In this document: positions 9,298 to 18,936 of the stretch, one piece after another
Layout: every line of letters starts with the position of its first letter
Numbering within the stretch: position 1 is the first letter of the stretch
NCBI GenBank assembly: GCA_051453625.1
Contig: JBOZIK010000001.1
Location: 101,839,943 to 101,862,419 of the forward strand
Length of the DNA: 22,477 nt
Direction: 5' to 3'
Origin: Welwitschia mirabilis
Taxonomy: Eukaryota; Gnetophyta; Gnetopsida; Welwitschiales
The notes under the pieces: model-generated
The model's database searches: none
What the model was told of the DNA's origin: nothing
What the model saw: the letters and a program-made list of their open reading frames with translations, nothing else
Position numbers and translations under genes: made by a program

Positions 9298-9619
9298 TTC
9301 ATTTGTATCAAACCCATCTTTTAGCACAATTGTCTTCATTGAGATAGCCATATTTCACCTATATTAAAAAACTAGTTTATCATAGACATCATTAAATCTA
9401 TAAACATATTCATAATATATGTCTTCCATTCTATAGATTTCTTTAGTTAATTGATTTAGGTTTATCAATTTTGAGTTTAACTTTTTGTGAAATATCATCT
9501 TAAGGGTCTAACATCGAGTTATGCTTTTCATGATTAGATTTTTTTTGACATTAACATGTCTATAAAGACGCATAAAATATTTGATAAGTGGAATTATTAA
9601 AAATAGATTTTTACCAACA

Positions 9620-9897
9620 ATGAAGTAAAATGAAGTGAAATGGATATGATGAATGCATTAAATAAACTAAATCACTTGCTAAAAAACAAGTGCTAAAAGA
9701 TTTCCAAACATAAATTTTTATTTTTCCTTCCTTTAAATGACAACGTTCATTAAACATCTCACAACATCCATAATGTGAGAGCATCGTTGTCACTTCAATA
9801 TTAAGGAGAGGTTATGAAAACTCTGTAAAATGTGGTTTTAGTTTATAAGCATAATATATTTGATAAGTGAAACCATCAAAAACTATATTTTTACCAA
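9620..9897 (-). mobile_element. Probable first part of another copia LTR, interrupted by element A
   Basis: Its right end matches the LTR ends of elements A and B (TTTTTGGTAAAAATATAG on the minus strand). The rest does not align with either LTR. It contains a strong hairpin at 9738-9792. The simplest reading is a related LTR of a different subfamily in which A landed about 280 bp from the LTR start, the rest lying left of the window. Confidence 0.4.
9738..9792. repeat. Two-part inverted repeat (hairpin)
   Basis: The outer arms TGACAACG (9738-9745) and CGTTGTCA (9785-9792) and the inner arms CTCACA (9758-9763) and TGTGAG (9774-9779) are exact reverse complements, nested around a 10-base loop. 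The stems contain CG dinucleotides, rare in this window. Confidence 0.7.
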
Positions 9898-10519
9898 AAA
9901 CATTATATGTTTTCATTTTTAGTTTTCTAAATAATTAGATATGCATTAGAAATTTATAAAATTGATTAGTATATTAGCACTCATTCTTTCATTTCTAAGC
10001 CATCACAATTCATCCCTTATTCATCATTTTTTAGTCATTATCTCATCATCTTTATAGCATATATTTTAAATTTATACATTTAAGTTATTACAATAAATGA
10101 ATAATATTAGTTTTTAGTCTTTCTTTTGCATTAGTTTGCATTTTATATTTTCTATTTTACTCATGCATTGCATATTTTACTTACAATATTTTTTTTTTAA
10201 CTCTTTTTAAACTTTAATAGAATATGTATCATTCACTCCCCATTGCTTTACCATTCAATTTTTCATACCCTTTAACATTTAAGAATAAAGTTTATCTTTG
10301 GTTGGGGGAAGTGGCATTTGCACTTAAGTATATGTTTTTCATGCTTCATTCTTTCACTTAAGTGTAATATTAGCTTCAAATTAGTCAAACATTATTTTTG
10401 GATTCTTTCATCATTTTTTATTAATATTTGATTAATTGTTCTTACAACTATTGCTATGCTAACTTATCTTTGACACACATTTTTTGCTAAGGAACTAGGC
10501 AAAGATTAGTTATTGGGTA
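9898..10519 (+). mobile_element. 3' noncoding end of a Ty3/gypsy element (Athila/Tat-like)
   Basis: This AT-rich stretch carries no coding motif. Its end has the form usual just before the 3' LTR of Athila/Tat-type elements: a run with GGTTGGGGGAAGTGG (10300-10314), T-rich DNA with repeated TTGCATT, and then AAAGATTAGTTATTGGGTA (10501-10519), which reads as a decayed purine tract directly before an LTR starting TGATAACACATAAA. Assignment rests on these terminal signals only. Confidence 0.5.
10501..10519 (+). promoter_or_regulatory. Decayed polypurine tract before gypsy LTR
   Basis: AAAGATTAGTTATTGGGTA resembles the AAGTTTGGGGGTA-type tract found before Athila/Tat LTRs, which primes plus-strand DNA synthesis. 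The LTR start TGATAACAC follows at 10520. Another purine-rich run (GTTGGGGGAAGTGG) lies 200 bases upstream at about 10301-10314 and could be a second tract. Confidence 0.42.
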
Positions 10520-11321
10520 TGATAACACATAAAAAGTAACATTTACATTAAGAAATTAAGACCTTGTTAGGATGATGAATAGATTATTATGATGCTTTTA
10601 TGTATTTATTATGCTTAAGGCCATAGAAGTTTAGTTTTACTAATAATCTACCTTAACACTCTTATTATGTAGGATATTTGCATTATCTAGAGTATTATGA
10701 TAGAATATGAAGGTGTGCCAAGCATTATTAGTAGTGACATTAGTTCTAGGAGTGGTAATGCTGGTCACTATGTGTAGAATAGGTCCATACTTATGTTTCT
10801 AATCTTTTCTGATACAAGTAATCCATTCAAGACATTTTTCATAGTAGACAATGAAAAAATAATATTATATAAGAAAAACCCTTGAAATTGATCCCATGAC
10901 TAAAGGACAACCTTATGAACTTGGACATTCTAAAGAATGATTTCATTTGGCCTAATAAACACTAATTAAAAACCCTAATTTAAGGTTATAAATATTCTAC
11001 TTCCCTTCACTTGAAGGCATCTTAGGAATATTGTACAAGAGAATATTAGAGCTTTAGTAATGTATTCTTTCTAATTCTTCCATTAGGAATGGGCTAGATT
11101 TCAAAATAACATGATACTTCATGAACTAGGATGATTACTTTTCATAAATTATATTATGCTTTTACTCATTTGATAATAGAGTATTACATTTCCTTTTCTT
11201 AGTGCATTACTTCAATATCAAGTTTTGATTAATTTCATACTTATTATGCTTAGGATTAACTAAGGCATGTTACTAATTTAAGATCTACTGGTGATTTTCC
11301 TTTTCATCCTAGCTTACATAA

Positions 11322-11370
11322 CCTGAATCTTTATTTGATGGATCTCCCTGAATCTTTGTTTGATGGATCT
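11322..11370. repeat. 25-bp tandem duplication
   Basis: CCTGAATCTTTATTTGATGG plus ATCT (11322-11345) is repeated as CCTGAATCTTTGTTTGATGG plus ATCT (11347-11370), with one mismatch in 24 bases. Confidence 0.9.
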
Positions 11371-12033
11371 TAGGATACCCCTCCTTTTCATGCTTTTAAT
11401 GTTAACATGCAAAAATTAACATTCAAGCCTAGTATAATTAACAAATTTATCATAATAAAAAATATTAAAATAGCTACTTTATCATAAAATTATGTCTTTA
11501 ACCATTTCTTATAATATTTCAGAAATTATGAACTTTTCCATGATAATTTTAGGATAATTACTACTTCGTGAAGGACATAGTAAAACTAAAGAAAATCTAA
11601 TAGAAAACATCAGCATCATTATCTAGGTCACTAGCAATGTTGGTCTTTCAGATCAAAATGATTCCAAAGCTACATTTTGACATCTTCATGGAAACATAAT
11701 TACATGTAACTTATAGAATTAACTAGAAATTAAAAAAATTATCATCAATCTTAGTGAAACATGGAAAAGGTACAAAGTAATATATTGGAATGACATGTGG
11801 TAGTAATAAATATGATAATGTAGAGGCCACATGGAAATAGCTTCTAGTGGAAATAACATCATCATCCAAATGCCATGTTATCACCTCTTTTTCATAAGAA
11901 AATAATAAATTCTCTTTAAGATCATATAATAAAATTTATAACCTCTCTTAATATAACCACATAAAGATATAATCTCCTTCATGTAATCACCACTAACCAC
12001 TATGTGTTAAAAATGTATAAGCCTTTCCTTACA

Positions 12034-12040
12034 TATAAAA
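12034..12040 (+). promoter_or_regulatory. TATA box of the gypsy LTR
   Basis: TATAAAA sits in the context ACATATAAAAAGGCC, a well-formed plant TATA box about 850 bases before the primer site, followed by TTTAGTCCTTGTTG. Transcription would start near 12065. Confidence 0.55.
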
Positions 12041-12256
12041 AGGCCTTTAGTCCTTGTTGTAAAGGATTTTTGGTTTGAAAACATGGTGGAAATACTTAGA
12101 ACATTAGGATGTCATATCTTTTTAAGCATCTACCTTAGGAGTGGACTGGTTTTAAGGCTAGTTCGAGAAGCTTACTTTAGCTTTATTTTCCTTCTTGGAT
12201 GTAATATATTTTTGATTTAATGTAAAAATAGGTTGTTTATTATTTGAGTTGCAATT

Positions 12257-12395
12257 CATGTTAACATAGCACTTTTAATTCTTAGGTGAGACTATTTTTT
12301 ATGTTACTATAAAAGTAATTATTTATTTTTCAATTTCTAGTGCATGTTAACATGATACTTTTGACTCTTATGTAAGACTCAATTATTAAGTTCTA
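12257..12395. repeat. 86-bp-period imperfect duplication in the gypsy LTR
   Basis: CATGTTAACATAGCACTTTT at 12257 recurs as CATGTTAACATGATACTTTT at 12343. Both are followed by related text (AATTCTTAGGTGAGACT and GACTCTTATGTAAGACT). The offset is 86 bases. Confidence 0.75.
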
Positions 12396-12888
12396 TAACC
12401 ACTGAGTGAATTCTTTAAAGTTAACTATTGGTTATAGTTGTTGTTATGTAAGAGATCTTAAGTATAGTTATCCTTACTTTCTAGGTTCATAAAGGGCTAT
12501 GAAGGACTAAAGTAAATACTAAATTCACCAATACTCATGTGATGAATGAGATTATGTCACCATGCCTAAGCCATCATAACTTGATTATATTAAGTGTATG
12601 TTTCGAGGATTATAGGATATCATTGGAGTGAAGGTATGTTCTTGAACAAGCTAAGGTATACCTTTTAGGCATGTATTTTCCCCTACATCACCAATCAAAG
12701 GTCACCAAAATTTCATAAACTCTTGATTTTCCTTTTTTTTATTTTATTATAGAATTAAATAACTATTTCACTTTTGTTAACTTTACCTCAAATATCCTTA
12801 TGGAAGAATAATACTAAGTCCTTATCTAGTTTATTTAATTTTTGTATTTTATTACAATAAATAACATAATTTGATAAAAAATAGATTT

Positions 12889-12906
12889 TAATGCCATTGC
12901 TGGGAA
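12889..12906 (+). promoter_or_regulatory. tRNA-Asp-type primer binding site of the gypsy element
   Basis: TAATGCCATTGCTGGGAA matches TGGCGCCGTTGCCGGGGA, the site typical of Athila/Tat and related plant gypsy elements, at 12 of 18 positions. All six differences are C to T or G to A, consistent with methylation-driven decay. It fixes the strand (plus) and the end of the LTR to its left. Confidence 0.75.
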
Positions 12907-13461
12907 TATTGCTATAATAGCTTTTCAAAAATTGCATAAATTTTTTTCTTATAATTTTTTAGTTTACTTGTTTAATTGCTAGTAATTGGTATTGGTTTTG
13001 TTCTAGTAGTACTTAAACTAGTCCTTTTTTCTTTCTTTTGAGTACTATTTCATTTTTACCCGCTTTCTAGTAGTGGGTACTGGTTCATTTTCAATGATAT
13101 CTAAAATGGTCTAGTTTATAGTTCCATTTAGTTTTTATGCTCTAATCTAAAACATATTTCCACATTTGATATTTATGTCATAGTACTAATGATATTTTTG
13201 GAAGTCATAATCAAATCTAAGATCACAAAAGGAGAAAAAATAAATTAGATCTTAATCTCATGTATTTTATTCTTTGTTTTCCATAAGTTTTTGTTAGTAA
13301 TTAGTTTTGATTTGTATCTTCTTTTAGTAATATTTAATGAAAATTTTAAAATAAAAAAGATTTGGGATTTACTTTCCATACGTTTTATTTCAGGTTTTCT
13401 ATTTTATTCTTTTCTATTAAGTTTTTATATAACTTGTAATACTAAGTTTTTATGCAAGCAT
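12907..13461 (+). mobile_element. Untranslated leader of the gypsy element, cut by element B
   Basis: T-rich DNA following the primer site, with no gag motif yet reached. It contains TACCCGCTTTCTAGTAGTGG (about 13059-13078), resembling leader text of Athila-type elements. The leader ends where the LTR of copia element B begins (13462), so B inserted here. The rest of the gypsy element would lie beyond the far end of B, outside the window or lost. The 71-codon frame at 13291-13506 crosses this boundary and is not a gene. Confidence 0.5.
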
Positions 13462-13659
13462 TGTAAGAGAATTATGGAACTTAGAGGGGAGGGTGAATGC
13501 GTTTGATCAAAAAAATTGTAAAAAATAAAGAAATAAAACTTACAAAAAACATCTTATCAATTTACATGGTTCCCCAACCTATATACATTCACATATAGAG
13601 GGTAGATTTTTTCATACCTCTAGATATCCTTAACCTACAAAATAGTGGTTTTAGAGCAT

Positions 13660-14233
13660 NNNNNNNNNNNNNNNNNNNNNNNNNNNNNNNNNNNNNNNNN
13701 NNNNNNNNNNNNNNNNNNNNNNNNNNNNNNNNNNNNNNNNNNNNNNNNNNNNNNNNNNNNNNNNNNNNNNNNNNNNNNNNNNNNNNNNNNNNNNNNNNNN
13801 NNNNNNNNNNNNNNNNNNNNNNNNNNNNNNNNNNNNNNNNNNNNNNNNNNNNNNNNNNNNNNNNNNNNNNNNNNNNNNNNNNNNNNNNNNNNNNNNNNNN
13901 NNNNNNNNNNNNNNNNNNNNNNNNNNNNNNNNNNNNNNNNNNNNNNNNNNNNNNNNNNNNNNNNNNNNNNNNNNNNNNNNNNNNNNNNNNNNNNNNNNNN
14001 NNNNNNNNNNNNNNNNNNNNNNNNNNNNNNNNNNNNNNNNNNNNNNNNNNNNNNNNNNNNNNNNNNNNNNNNNNNNNNNNNNNNNNNNNNNNNNNNNNNN
14101 NNNNNNNNNNNNNNNNNNNNNNNNNNNNNNNNNNNNNNNNNNNNNNNNNNNNNNNNNNNNNNNNNNNNNNNNNNNNNNNNNNNNNNNNNNNNNNNNNNNN
14201 NNNNNNNNNNNNNNNNNNNNNNNNNNNNNNNNN
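13660..14233. other. 574-N assembly gap
   Basis: Unknown sequence inside the LTR of element B. The flanks align with 8163-8261 and about 8525 of the LTR of A, between which lie the 77-bp tandem repeats, so the gap probably hides a longer array of them. Confidence 0.9.
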
Positions 14234-15128
14234 TCTCATATGCATTACAATAAATATATATTCAATAATATTCTTAGGTACATAAATGATCACAATAGGA
14301 TACTTGTATATGGGTTGCCTTACACCTTAGAATTCCAAATCAAGGGATTCTAAAAAGGAGATATACAAATTATTATGAACTATAAATTAATAGGTTTAAT
14401 AATTTGAGAGTACTATAATGAAGTATCAAAGTTATTTAAAGAAGAATAAACAAGCCTAGCATGATATCATAATGATAGTTGCTTGAGTTCTCCTTCATGT
14501 AGTTACCTATAAAGATCAAATGTTAAAGTTGCAATCATGGAAGTGCTAGAGATTATGTAATGTCTTTAGTAATTGAGTTATTTTTATTAAATATGATAAA
14601 TTTTAGCTTGTATAGTTCTAATAAATCATGTAAGTAATACTTCCATCTTCATTATGTATGCCTATTATACTTGTGAGATATTCTTGATCTTTTCTCTAAT
14701 GATATAACTATTTTAATTATTTTGAATTCAGCCTAATGACTAAATTAATAGCTTTATTCATCTAATGGATATTTTATTTTATGTTAATGTTTTAGAACAG
14801 ATGTCTTCACCATGGTAGATATCTCTCATAGGAAAACATCTTTACCATGAAAGATGTCTTCAATCAACTTGCTCAAATTTTAATAAGCTTTAAAACTGTT
14901 ATTTCTTTAATCCTTGCACATGAAGAATTTATCATGTAATACTTGTCTAAATCCTTGAAAACTACATAATTCATCCTTGTTATCCTATTGGAAAAACCGT
15001 TTTCTATCATCTATTTTAGTTCAACATATATGTCTTTACATTAGTAAATGTCTTTCAATAGTTCATTTGGTATAAACATCTTTATTAAGATAGATGTCAT
15101 TAGTTTGTTTGAGCTTCAAGTTTAGTTT

Positions 15129-15187
15129 AGATGTCTTCCTCTCTATAGATGTCTCTATCATAGATGTTTTTAACAATGTAGACATCT
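15129..15187. repeat. Motif cluster AGATGTCT/AGACATCT in the LTR of element B
   Basis: AGATGTCT at 15129-15136 and 15147-15154, a partial copy AGATGTTT near 15162, and the reverse complement AGACATCT at 15180-15187. The 15147 copy contains TGTCTC. Confidence 0.75.
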
Positions 15188-15417
15188 TTAGTCAACTCTT
15201 ACCAACCTTTATGAATTTTGAATTGAATCTTCTATAATCTAAAGCTTTATGTGCATAAATTATTAAATGCCTTAGACATTAAATTTTGCTAGATGGTGGT
15301 CCTTGTTTGCAATTTGAGTGCCTTGATAATATTAAAGATATCTTTAATACCATATTTGCACATTAATCATATTGTATTTGCTAATTAAAATAATTAAAAC
15401 TATAATTTTACCAATAA

Positions 15418-15430
15418 TCTCCCCCTTTTT
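15418..15430 (-). promoter_or_regulatory. Polypurine tract of element B
   Basis: The minus strand reads AAAAAGGGGGAGA, preceded by ATCATC, as in the ATCATCAAAAAGGGGGAGA-type tract of SIRE-type copia elements. It primes plus-strand DNA synthesis and fixes the LTR boundary at 15417. It is unusually well preserved compared with the rest of the element. Confidence 0.85.
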
Positions 15431-16369
15431 GATGATGTCTTAAACTTGGCAAATCTTATTAGTACAAGCATTTACAATTTTACTTGAGATAGCACAAAAA
15501 AAAAATAAATCATAGTCATAATGCTAACTAGAATAAGAGTGTAAACATGTTTAATTAGTACATGAGTTTATAGAAAATTATAATAAGTAATAACATGAAA
15601 AATACGTTTGATAATTATACAAAATAGTAAAATAAATATTAGTGCTAGTACTAGATCATTATAGGTATGATAAAGTATATCACTGATACACTTGAATAAT
15701 AAGTGAGAGTATAACAAAAGAAAAAAGGAGTGAGACAAAATAAAAACATCAAGTTATGTGTGCCAAATCTCATGAGTAAGTATTACCTATGAAGATACTC
15801 ATAAGAAAGCCCAACAAAGTATCCCAAATCCATGTCCTTCAAAATCACATAGCATGTCTAGACTAATTTGCCATCTCCTTCCCCTTTTAATATTACACAA
15901 AAAGATATAATCACTAAGAGTAAAGTCACTAGTGTAGTGAGAATCATCTCCAACATTATCACTATTACCATTACTATTATGGGTGGTACAAGTTTGGATG
16001 ATGTATGATGAGAATAATATAGGTGGCAGTGTATGCCATTTTTATGACTACCACTATGATGTCTTACCATAATCCTAATAGGCCTATTTCCTCATACAAA
16101 CATACTTTTGAGGGTTAATAAAAGTGCCAAAAAAACTAACTATGATGGTCTTAGAAGCAAAATCAGTTATAGATGGTAAAGTAGTGGTGCATGATAGTGT
16201 ATGAATGAGAAGTGATAGTGGTGGTGATGGTAAAAGTAGGCAAGCTAGTAAAGGTATGGAAGGTGATGATGGTATATGAGGTAGTGAAGGTAGCTATATA
16301 GAAAATCAAATGGAAAGCTCACAACAAGGCCTATAGAAGATGAAAGGCTTCTTACGTAGGTTATATGAA
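15431..16369 (-). other. 3' region of element B between purine tract and envelope-like pseudogene
   Basis: No clear coding motif. 16170-16310 is a low-complexity run of GGT, GAT and AGT triplets (for example AGTGATAGTGGTGGTGATGG), antisense to which runs a Thr/Ser/Pro-rich frame that may be the tail of the envelope-like protein. A 70-residue minus-strand frame at 15858-16070 has His-rich and hydrophobic stretches but no recognised relatives. It could be either a tail of the third gene or chance. Confidence 0.4.
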
Positions 16370-17590
16370 TCTACCTAATGCTTCCCTTCAAGTTGTGATA
16401 GAGGCTAGTAATCCCCTTGAATATTTAATGGAGGATAGTAATCCCCTTAAATATGTGTATCCTCATCCTTTATCTCTAAAGTAACTAACTATCTTGTGTC
16501 CTTTGCCTTACTAGAATCATAGTCTATGGAATGGGGTACTTGAATCTCCTCTAACTCTAATTTTTCCTCTAAATCTAACCATGTAGAAGTTTTCATAGAT
16601 TTCTAGCTATCAATGAGTACTTCTTCCTTACTAGCTATGGACCTATGGTTCTTTGGCCTCATCAAGTTTTTACCCATATTTTTGATCATATTAGTATAGC
16701 ATAAAACCCTTCTTTACTGATGATAAATTATGTAAATCTATATATTTAAATCTTTAAAACCATATTTAGGACTTCTTTTACTTATACCCTCCATTGCTTG
16801 AACTGGTGCATGTATCTTAATGAGATTTACCTAAGGCATTATGATGCTAGCATTGCTAATTATAAGACTGATTAAATAAGAATGATATAAAGTTTATATC
16901 TTATGAAATTGAGTAATGATATCCATGCACAGTATAAGACTAAGATCAATTTCAATCCCTGTAAACAAACAATATGCTATAAACATCTACATGGGATTGT
17001 AGAAATTATAACTAGCTCCTTATACTAGAATGTTTAAAATGATATTAGGATTAAGATAGAGGCATCTATCACCATGTCCTTTCATTTAATAGTCTTATAA
17101 AATTTGATTTTTTTCATTTCAAAATTAAAACTACTATGTTATAAAATTTTAACTAATCAACATATGAAGATATATTCAAAAGAATGCATGTATAACTAAG
17201 AAATATTCAAATCATCAATACCAAGTAGACTATTAATAAAAATGGGAGTTAAAGGAGAGGATTACCTCTTACTTGTGTTTGAAAGATACCAGTGGTATCA
17301 CCAATCTCATGAATATTAGCATGGAATTACCTCATAATGAGATTTAAAATACTCTATTCAAACTAAACAATCATTTCTCAATCAATATAAGAGAAGTATG
17401 CTAATAGCTAATCCTTATTATGATTCTAAAACCTAAAACTCCTTGTAATAATGGAATTTATAAGCCAATACTTGAACTATTTTTCTACTGATTCATGATA
17501 AAATTGAGTTTTGTACTTAGATCTTTATGTCTTATGAGTAGGTTACTTGTCCTTAGAAGTTTTAATAGGCTTTCTTCCTATTATATTCAT
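16370..17590 (-). pseudogene. Envelope-like third gene of copia element B, decayed
   Basis: The counterpart of 1-740. The start is the ATG at complement 17588-17590, reading MNIIGRKPIKTSKDK. Next comes FYHESVEKXFKYWLINSII (X is a stop), fitting the F-V-S-x-A-x-x-R-F block that opens these proteins, then FINSLLGIDDLN (the I-N-x-x-L-G block). IPCRC, GLKLILVLYCAWISLLNFI and AMLAS near 16850-16960 fit the P-x-S-H, ALL-Y-x-I and later helices. A hydrophilic tail follows near 16690-16400 with IASKEEVLIDS, WLDLEEKLELEEIQVP and DYDSSKAKDTR. Stops and frameshifts occur throughout. In intact relatives the product is of unknown role, and the name envelope-like is historical. No membrane fusion function can be inferred here. 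Confidence 0.65.
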
Positions 17591-17677
17591 GAAATATAAA
17601 AAGGTACAAAATGAAACTTGGAATAAGTTCTAATAGAAATTAAAAAAAAAATGCACCTATAAAAAAATCACCTATGT

Positions 17678-18217
17678 TTACTTACTATGATGATTTATTT
17701 CAAATTAAAGAAATCTATCTAGTAAAAGCTAAGAGATAGGAGGTTTATGTGCATACTAAGAGGGATACCTACTTAGTGGATGAGTGAAAATGAGGGTTCG
17801 AAAACCTTTCTTACTTAAAAAGTTCTTGAAACCCTAGGTTTTGATGTTTTTTTTGATTTTGAATATGTAGTATCAAAGATGTATATTTTTTAAAAGANNN
17901 NNNNNNNNNNNNNNNNNNNNNNNNNNNNNNNNNNNNNNNNNNNNNNNNNNNNNNNNNNNNNNNNNNNNNNNNNNNNNNNNNNNNNNNNNNNNNNNNNTTA
18001 CTTACTATGATGATTTATTTCAAAGTAAAGAAATCTATCTAGTAAAAGCTAAGAGATAGGGGGTTTATGTGCACACTAAGAGGGATACCTACTTAGTGGA
18101 TGAGTGAAAATGAGGGTTGGAAAACCTTTCTTACTTAAAAAGTTATTGAAACCCTAGGTTTTGATGTTTTTTTTGATTGTGAATATGTAGTATCAAAGAT
18201 GTATATTTTTTAAAAGA
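17678..18217. repeat. 220-bp direct repeat flanking a 100-N gap
   Basis: 17678-17897 and 17998-18217 are equal in length and nearly identical, with about six single-base differences and no indels seen. They abut the two sides of the 100-N gap at 17898-17997. This looks like two contig ends covering the same DNA, perhaps from two haplotypes, that were scaffolded rather than merged. Confidence 0.85.
17898..17997. other. 100-N scaffold gap
   Basis: Exactly 100 Ns, the conventional size for a gap of unknown length, flanked by the 220-bp duplication. Confidence 0.95.
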
Positions 18218-18236
18218 TGTCTAAAATGATAAAACT

Positions 18237-18936
18237 NNNNNNNNNNNNNNNNNNNNNNNNNNNNNNNNNNNNNNNNNNNNNNNNNNNNNNNNNNNNNNNN
18301 NNNNNNNNNNNNNNNNNNNNNNNNNNNNNNNNNNNNNNNNNNNNNNNNNNNNNNNNNNNNNNNNNNNNNNNNNNNNNNNNNNNNNNNNNNNNNNNNNNNN
18401 NNNNNNNNNNNNNNNNNNNNNNNNNNNNNNNNNNNNNNNNNNNNNNNNNNNNNNNNNNNNNNNNNNNNNNNNNNNNNNNNNNNNNNNNNNNNNNNNNNNN
18501 NNNNNNNNNNNNNNNNNNNNNNNNNNNNNNNNNNNNNNNNNNNNNNNNNNNNNNNNNNNNNNNNNNNNNNNNNNNNNNNNNNNNNNNNNNNNNNNNNNNN
18601 NNNNNNNNNNNNNNNNNNNNNNNNNNNNNNNNNNNNNNNNNNNNNNNNNNNNNNNNNNNNNNNNNNNNNNNNNNNNNNNNNNNNNNNNNNNNNNNNNNNN
18701 NNNNNNNNNNNNNNNNNNNNNNNNNNNNNNNNNNNNNNNNNNNNNNNNNNNNNNNNNNNNNNNNNNNNNNNNNNNNNNNNNNNNNNNNNNNNNNNNNNNN
18801 NNNNNNNNNNNNNNNNNNNNNNNNNNNNNNNNNNNNNNNNNNNNNNNNNNNNNNNNNNNNNNNNNNNNNNNNNNNNNNNNNNNNNNNNNNNNNNNNNNNN
18901 NNNNNNNNNNNNNNNNNNNNNNNNNNNNNNNNNNNN
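18237..18936. other. 700-N assembly gap
   Basis: Exactly 700 Ns in the spacer of element B. In element A the corresponding stretch is short and rich in AGATGTCT motifs, so the gap may hide an expanded motif array. Confidence 0.9.

Larger units (their letters stand above)
1..9619 (-). mobile_element. Copia element A (SIRE/Maximus-like), 3' end off window, LINE nested in its 5' LTR
   Basis: A degenerate Ty1/copia LTR retrotransposon on the minus strand. From right to left it shows a 5' LTR (8129-9619 and 3850-3946), a tRNA-Met-type primer binding site, gag, protease, GAG-pre-integrase, a short RT stub, the pol C-terminus, a spacer and an envelope-like gene cut by the window edge. This order, with a third gene after pol, is that of the SIRE/Maximus lineage. 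Positions 1-1470 align by eye with 16852-19300 of element B, and the LTR aligns with 13462-15417. The integrase and nearly all of RT and RNase H are deleted. The element cannot move by itself. The boundary at 9619 rests on the LTR end TGTTGG (minus strand), which matches the LTR end of B beside its purine tract. Confidence 0.8.
8129..9619 (-). mobile_element. Main part of the 5' LTR of element A
   Basis: This aligns by eye with the LTR of element B. 8163-8260 matches 13566-13659 (both contain ATAGAGGG, CTCTAGATAT, TTAACCTACAAA and AGTGGTTTTAGAG). 8525-8550 matches 14300-14322 (ACTTGTA-GGGTTG-CTTA), and 9460-9619 matches 15200-15417. The minus-strand LTR start TGTTGGTAAAAA (complement 9619) corresponds to TTATTGGTAAAAT beside the purine tract of B. 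Internal features are a TATA box, a 77-bp tandem repeat and AGATGTCT-type motifs. Together with 3850-3946 the LTR totals about 1.6 kb. Confidence 0.75.
9569..9902. repeat. Direct repeat of a copia LTR end, two copies 277 bp apart
   Basis: 9569-9619 and 9846-9897 are similar. Both contain ATATTTGATAAGTG, then a short variable part, then AAAAA-TA-ATTTTTACCAA. The first copy is the LTR end of element A. The second suggests another LTR of the same family beginning at about 9897 on the minus strand. Confidence 0.65.
10520..12886 (+). mobile_element. Ty3/gypsy LTR (Athila/Tat-like)
   Basis: The start is set by TGATAACACATAAAAAGT after the purine tract and the end by the primer site at 12889. A TATA box lies at 12034-12040, followed by T-rich transcribed sequence. 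At about 2.4 kb it is long for such LTRs, so it may hold small insertions. It contains a 25-bp-period duplication (11322-11370) and an 86-bp-period duplication (from 12257). No coding motif is present. The end lacks an obvious CA, so the right boundary is approximate. Confidence 0.5.
13462..15417 (-). mobile_element. 3' LTR of element B
   Basis: The left end TGTAAGAG (13462) is the reverse complement of a CA terminus, followed by GAGGGGAGGGTGAATG (13482-13497), which matches element A. The right end is fixed by TTATTGGTAAAAT (minus strand) next to the purine tract. The middle is a 574-N gap at the place of the 77-bp repeat. AGATGTCT or AGACATCT occurs at 14799-14806, about 14845, 15129-15136, 15147-15154 and 15180-15187. 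The apparent length is 1.96 kb including Ns. Confidence 0.75.

Noticed and set aside
13291-13506. Plus-strand 71-codon frame rich in Phe and Leu
   Set aside because: It crosses the junction between gypsy leader and copia LTR and reflects T-rich DNA rather than a protein.
13589-14293. Long open frames made of unknown residues
   Set aside because: Produced by the run of Ns; the same applies to 18210-18946.
15858-16070. Minus-strand 70-codon frame with a hydrophobic stretch
   Set aside because: No family resemblance. Noted only as a possible tail of the envelope-like region, not called as a gene.
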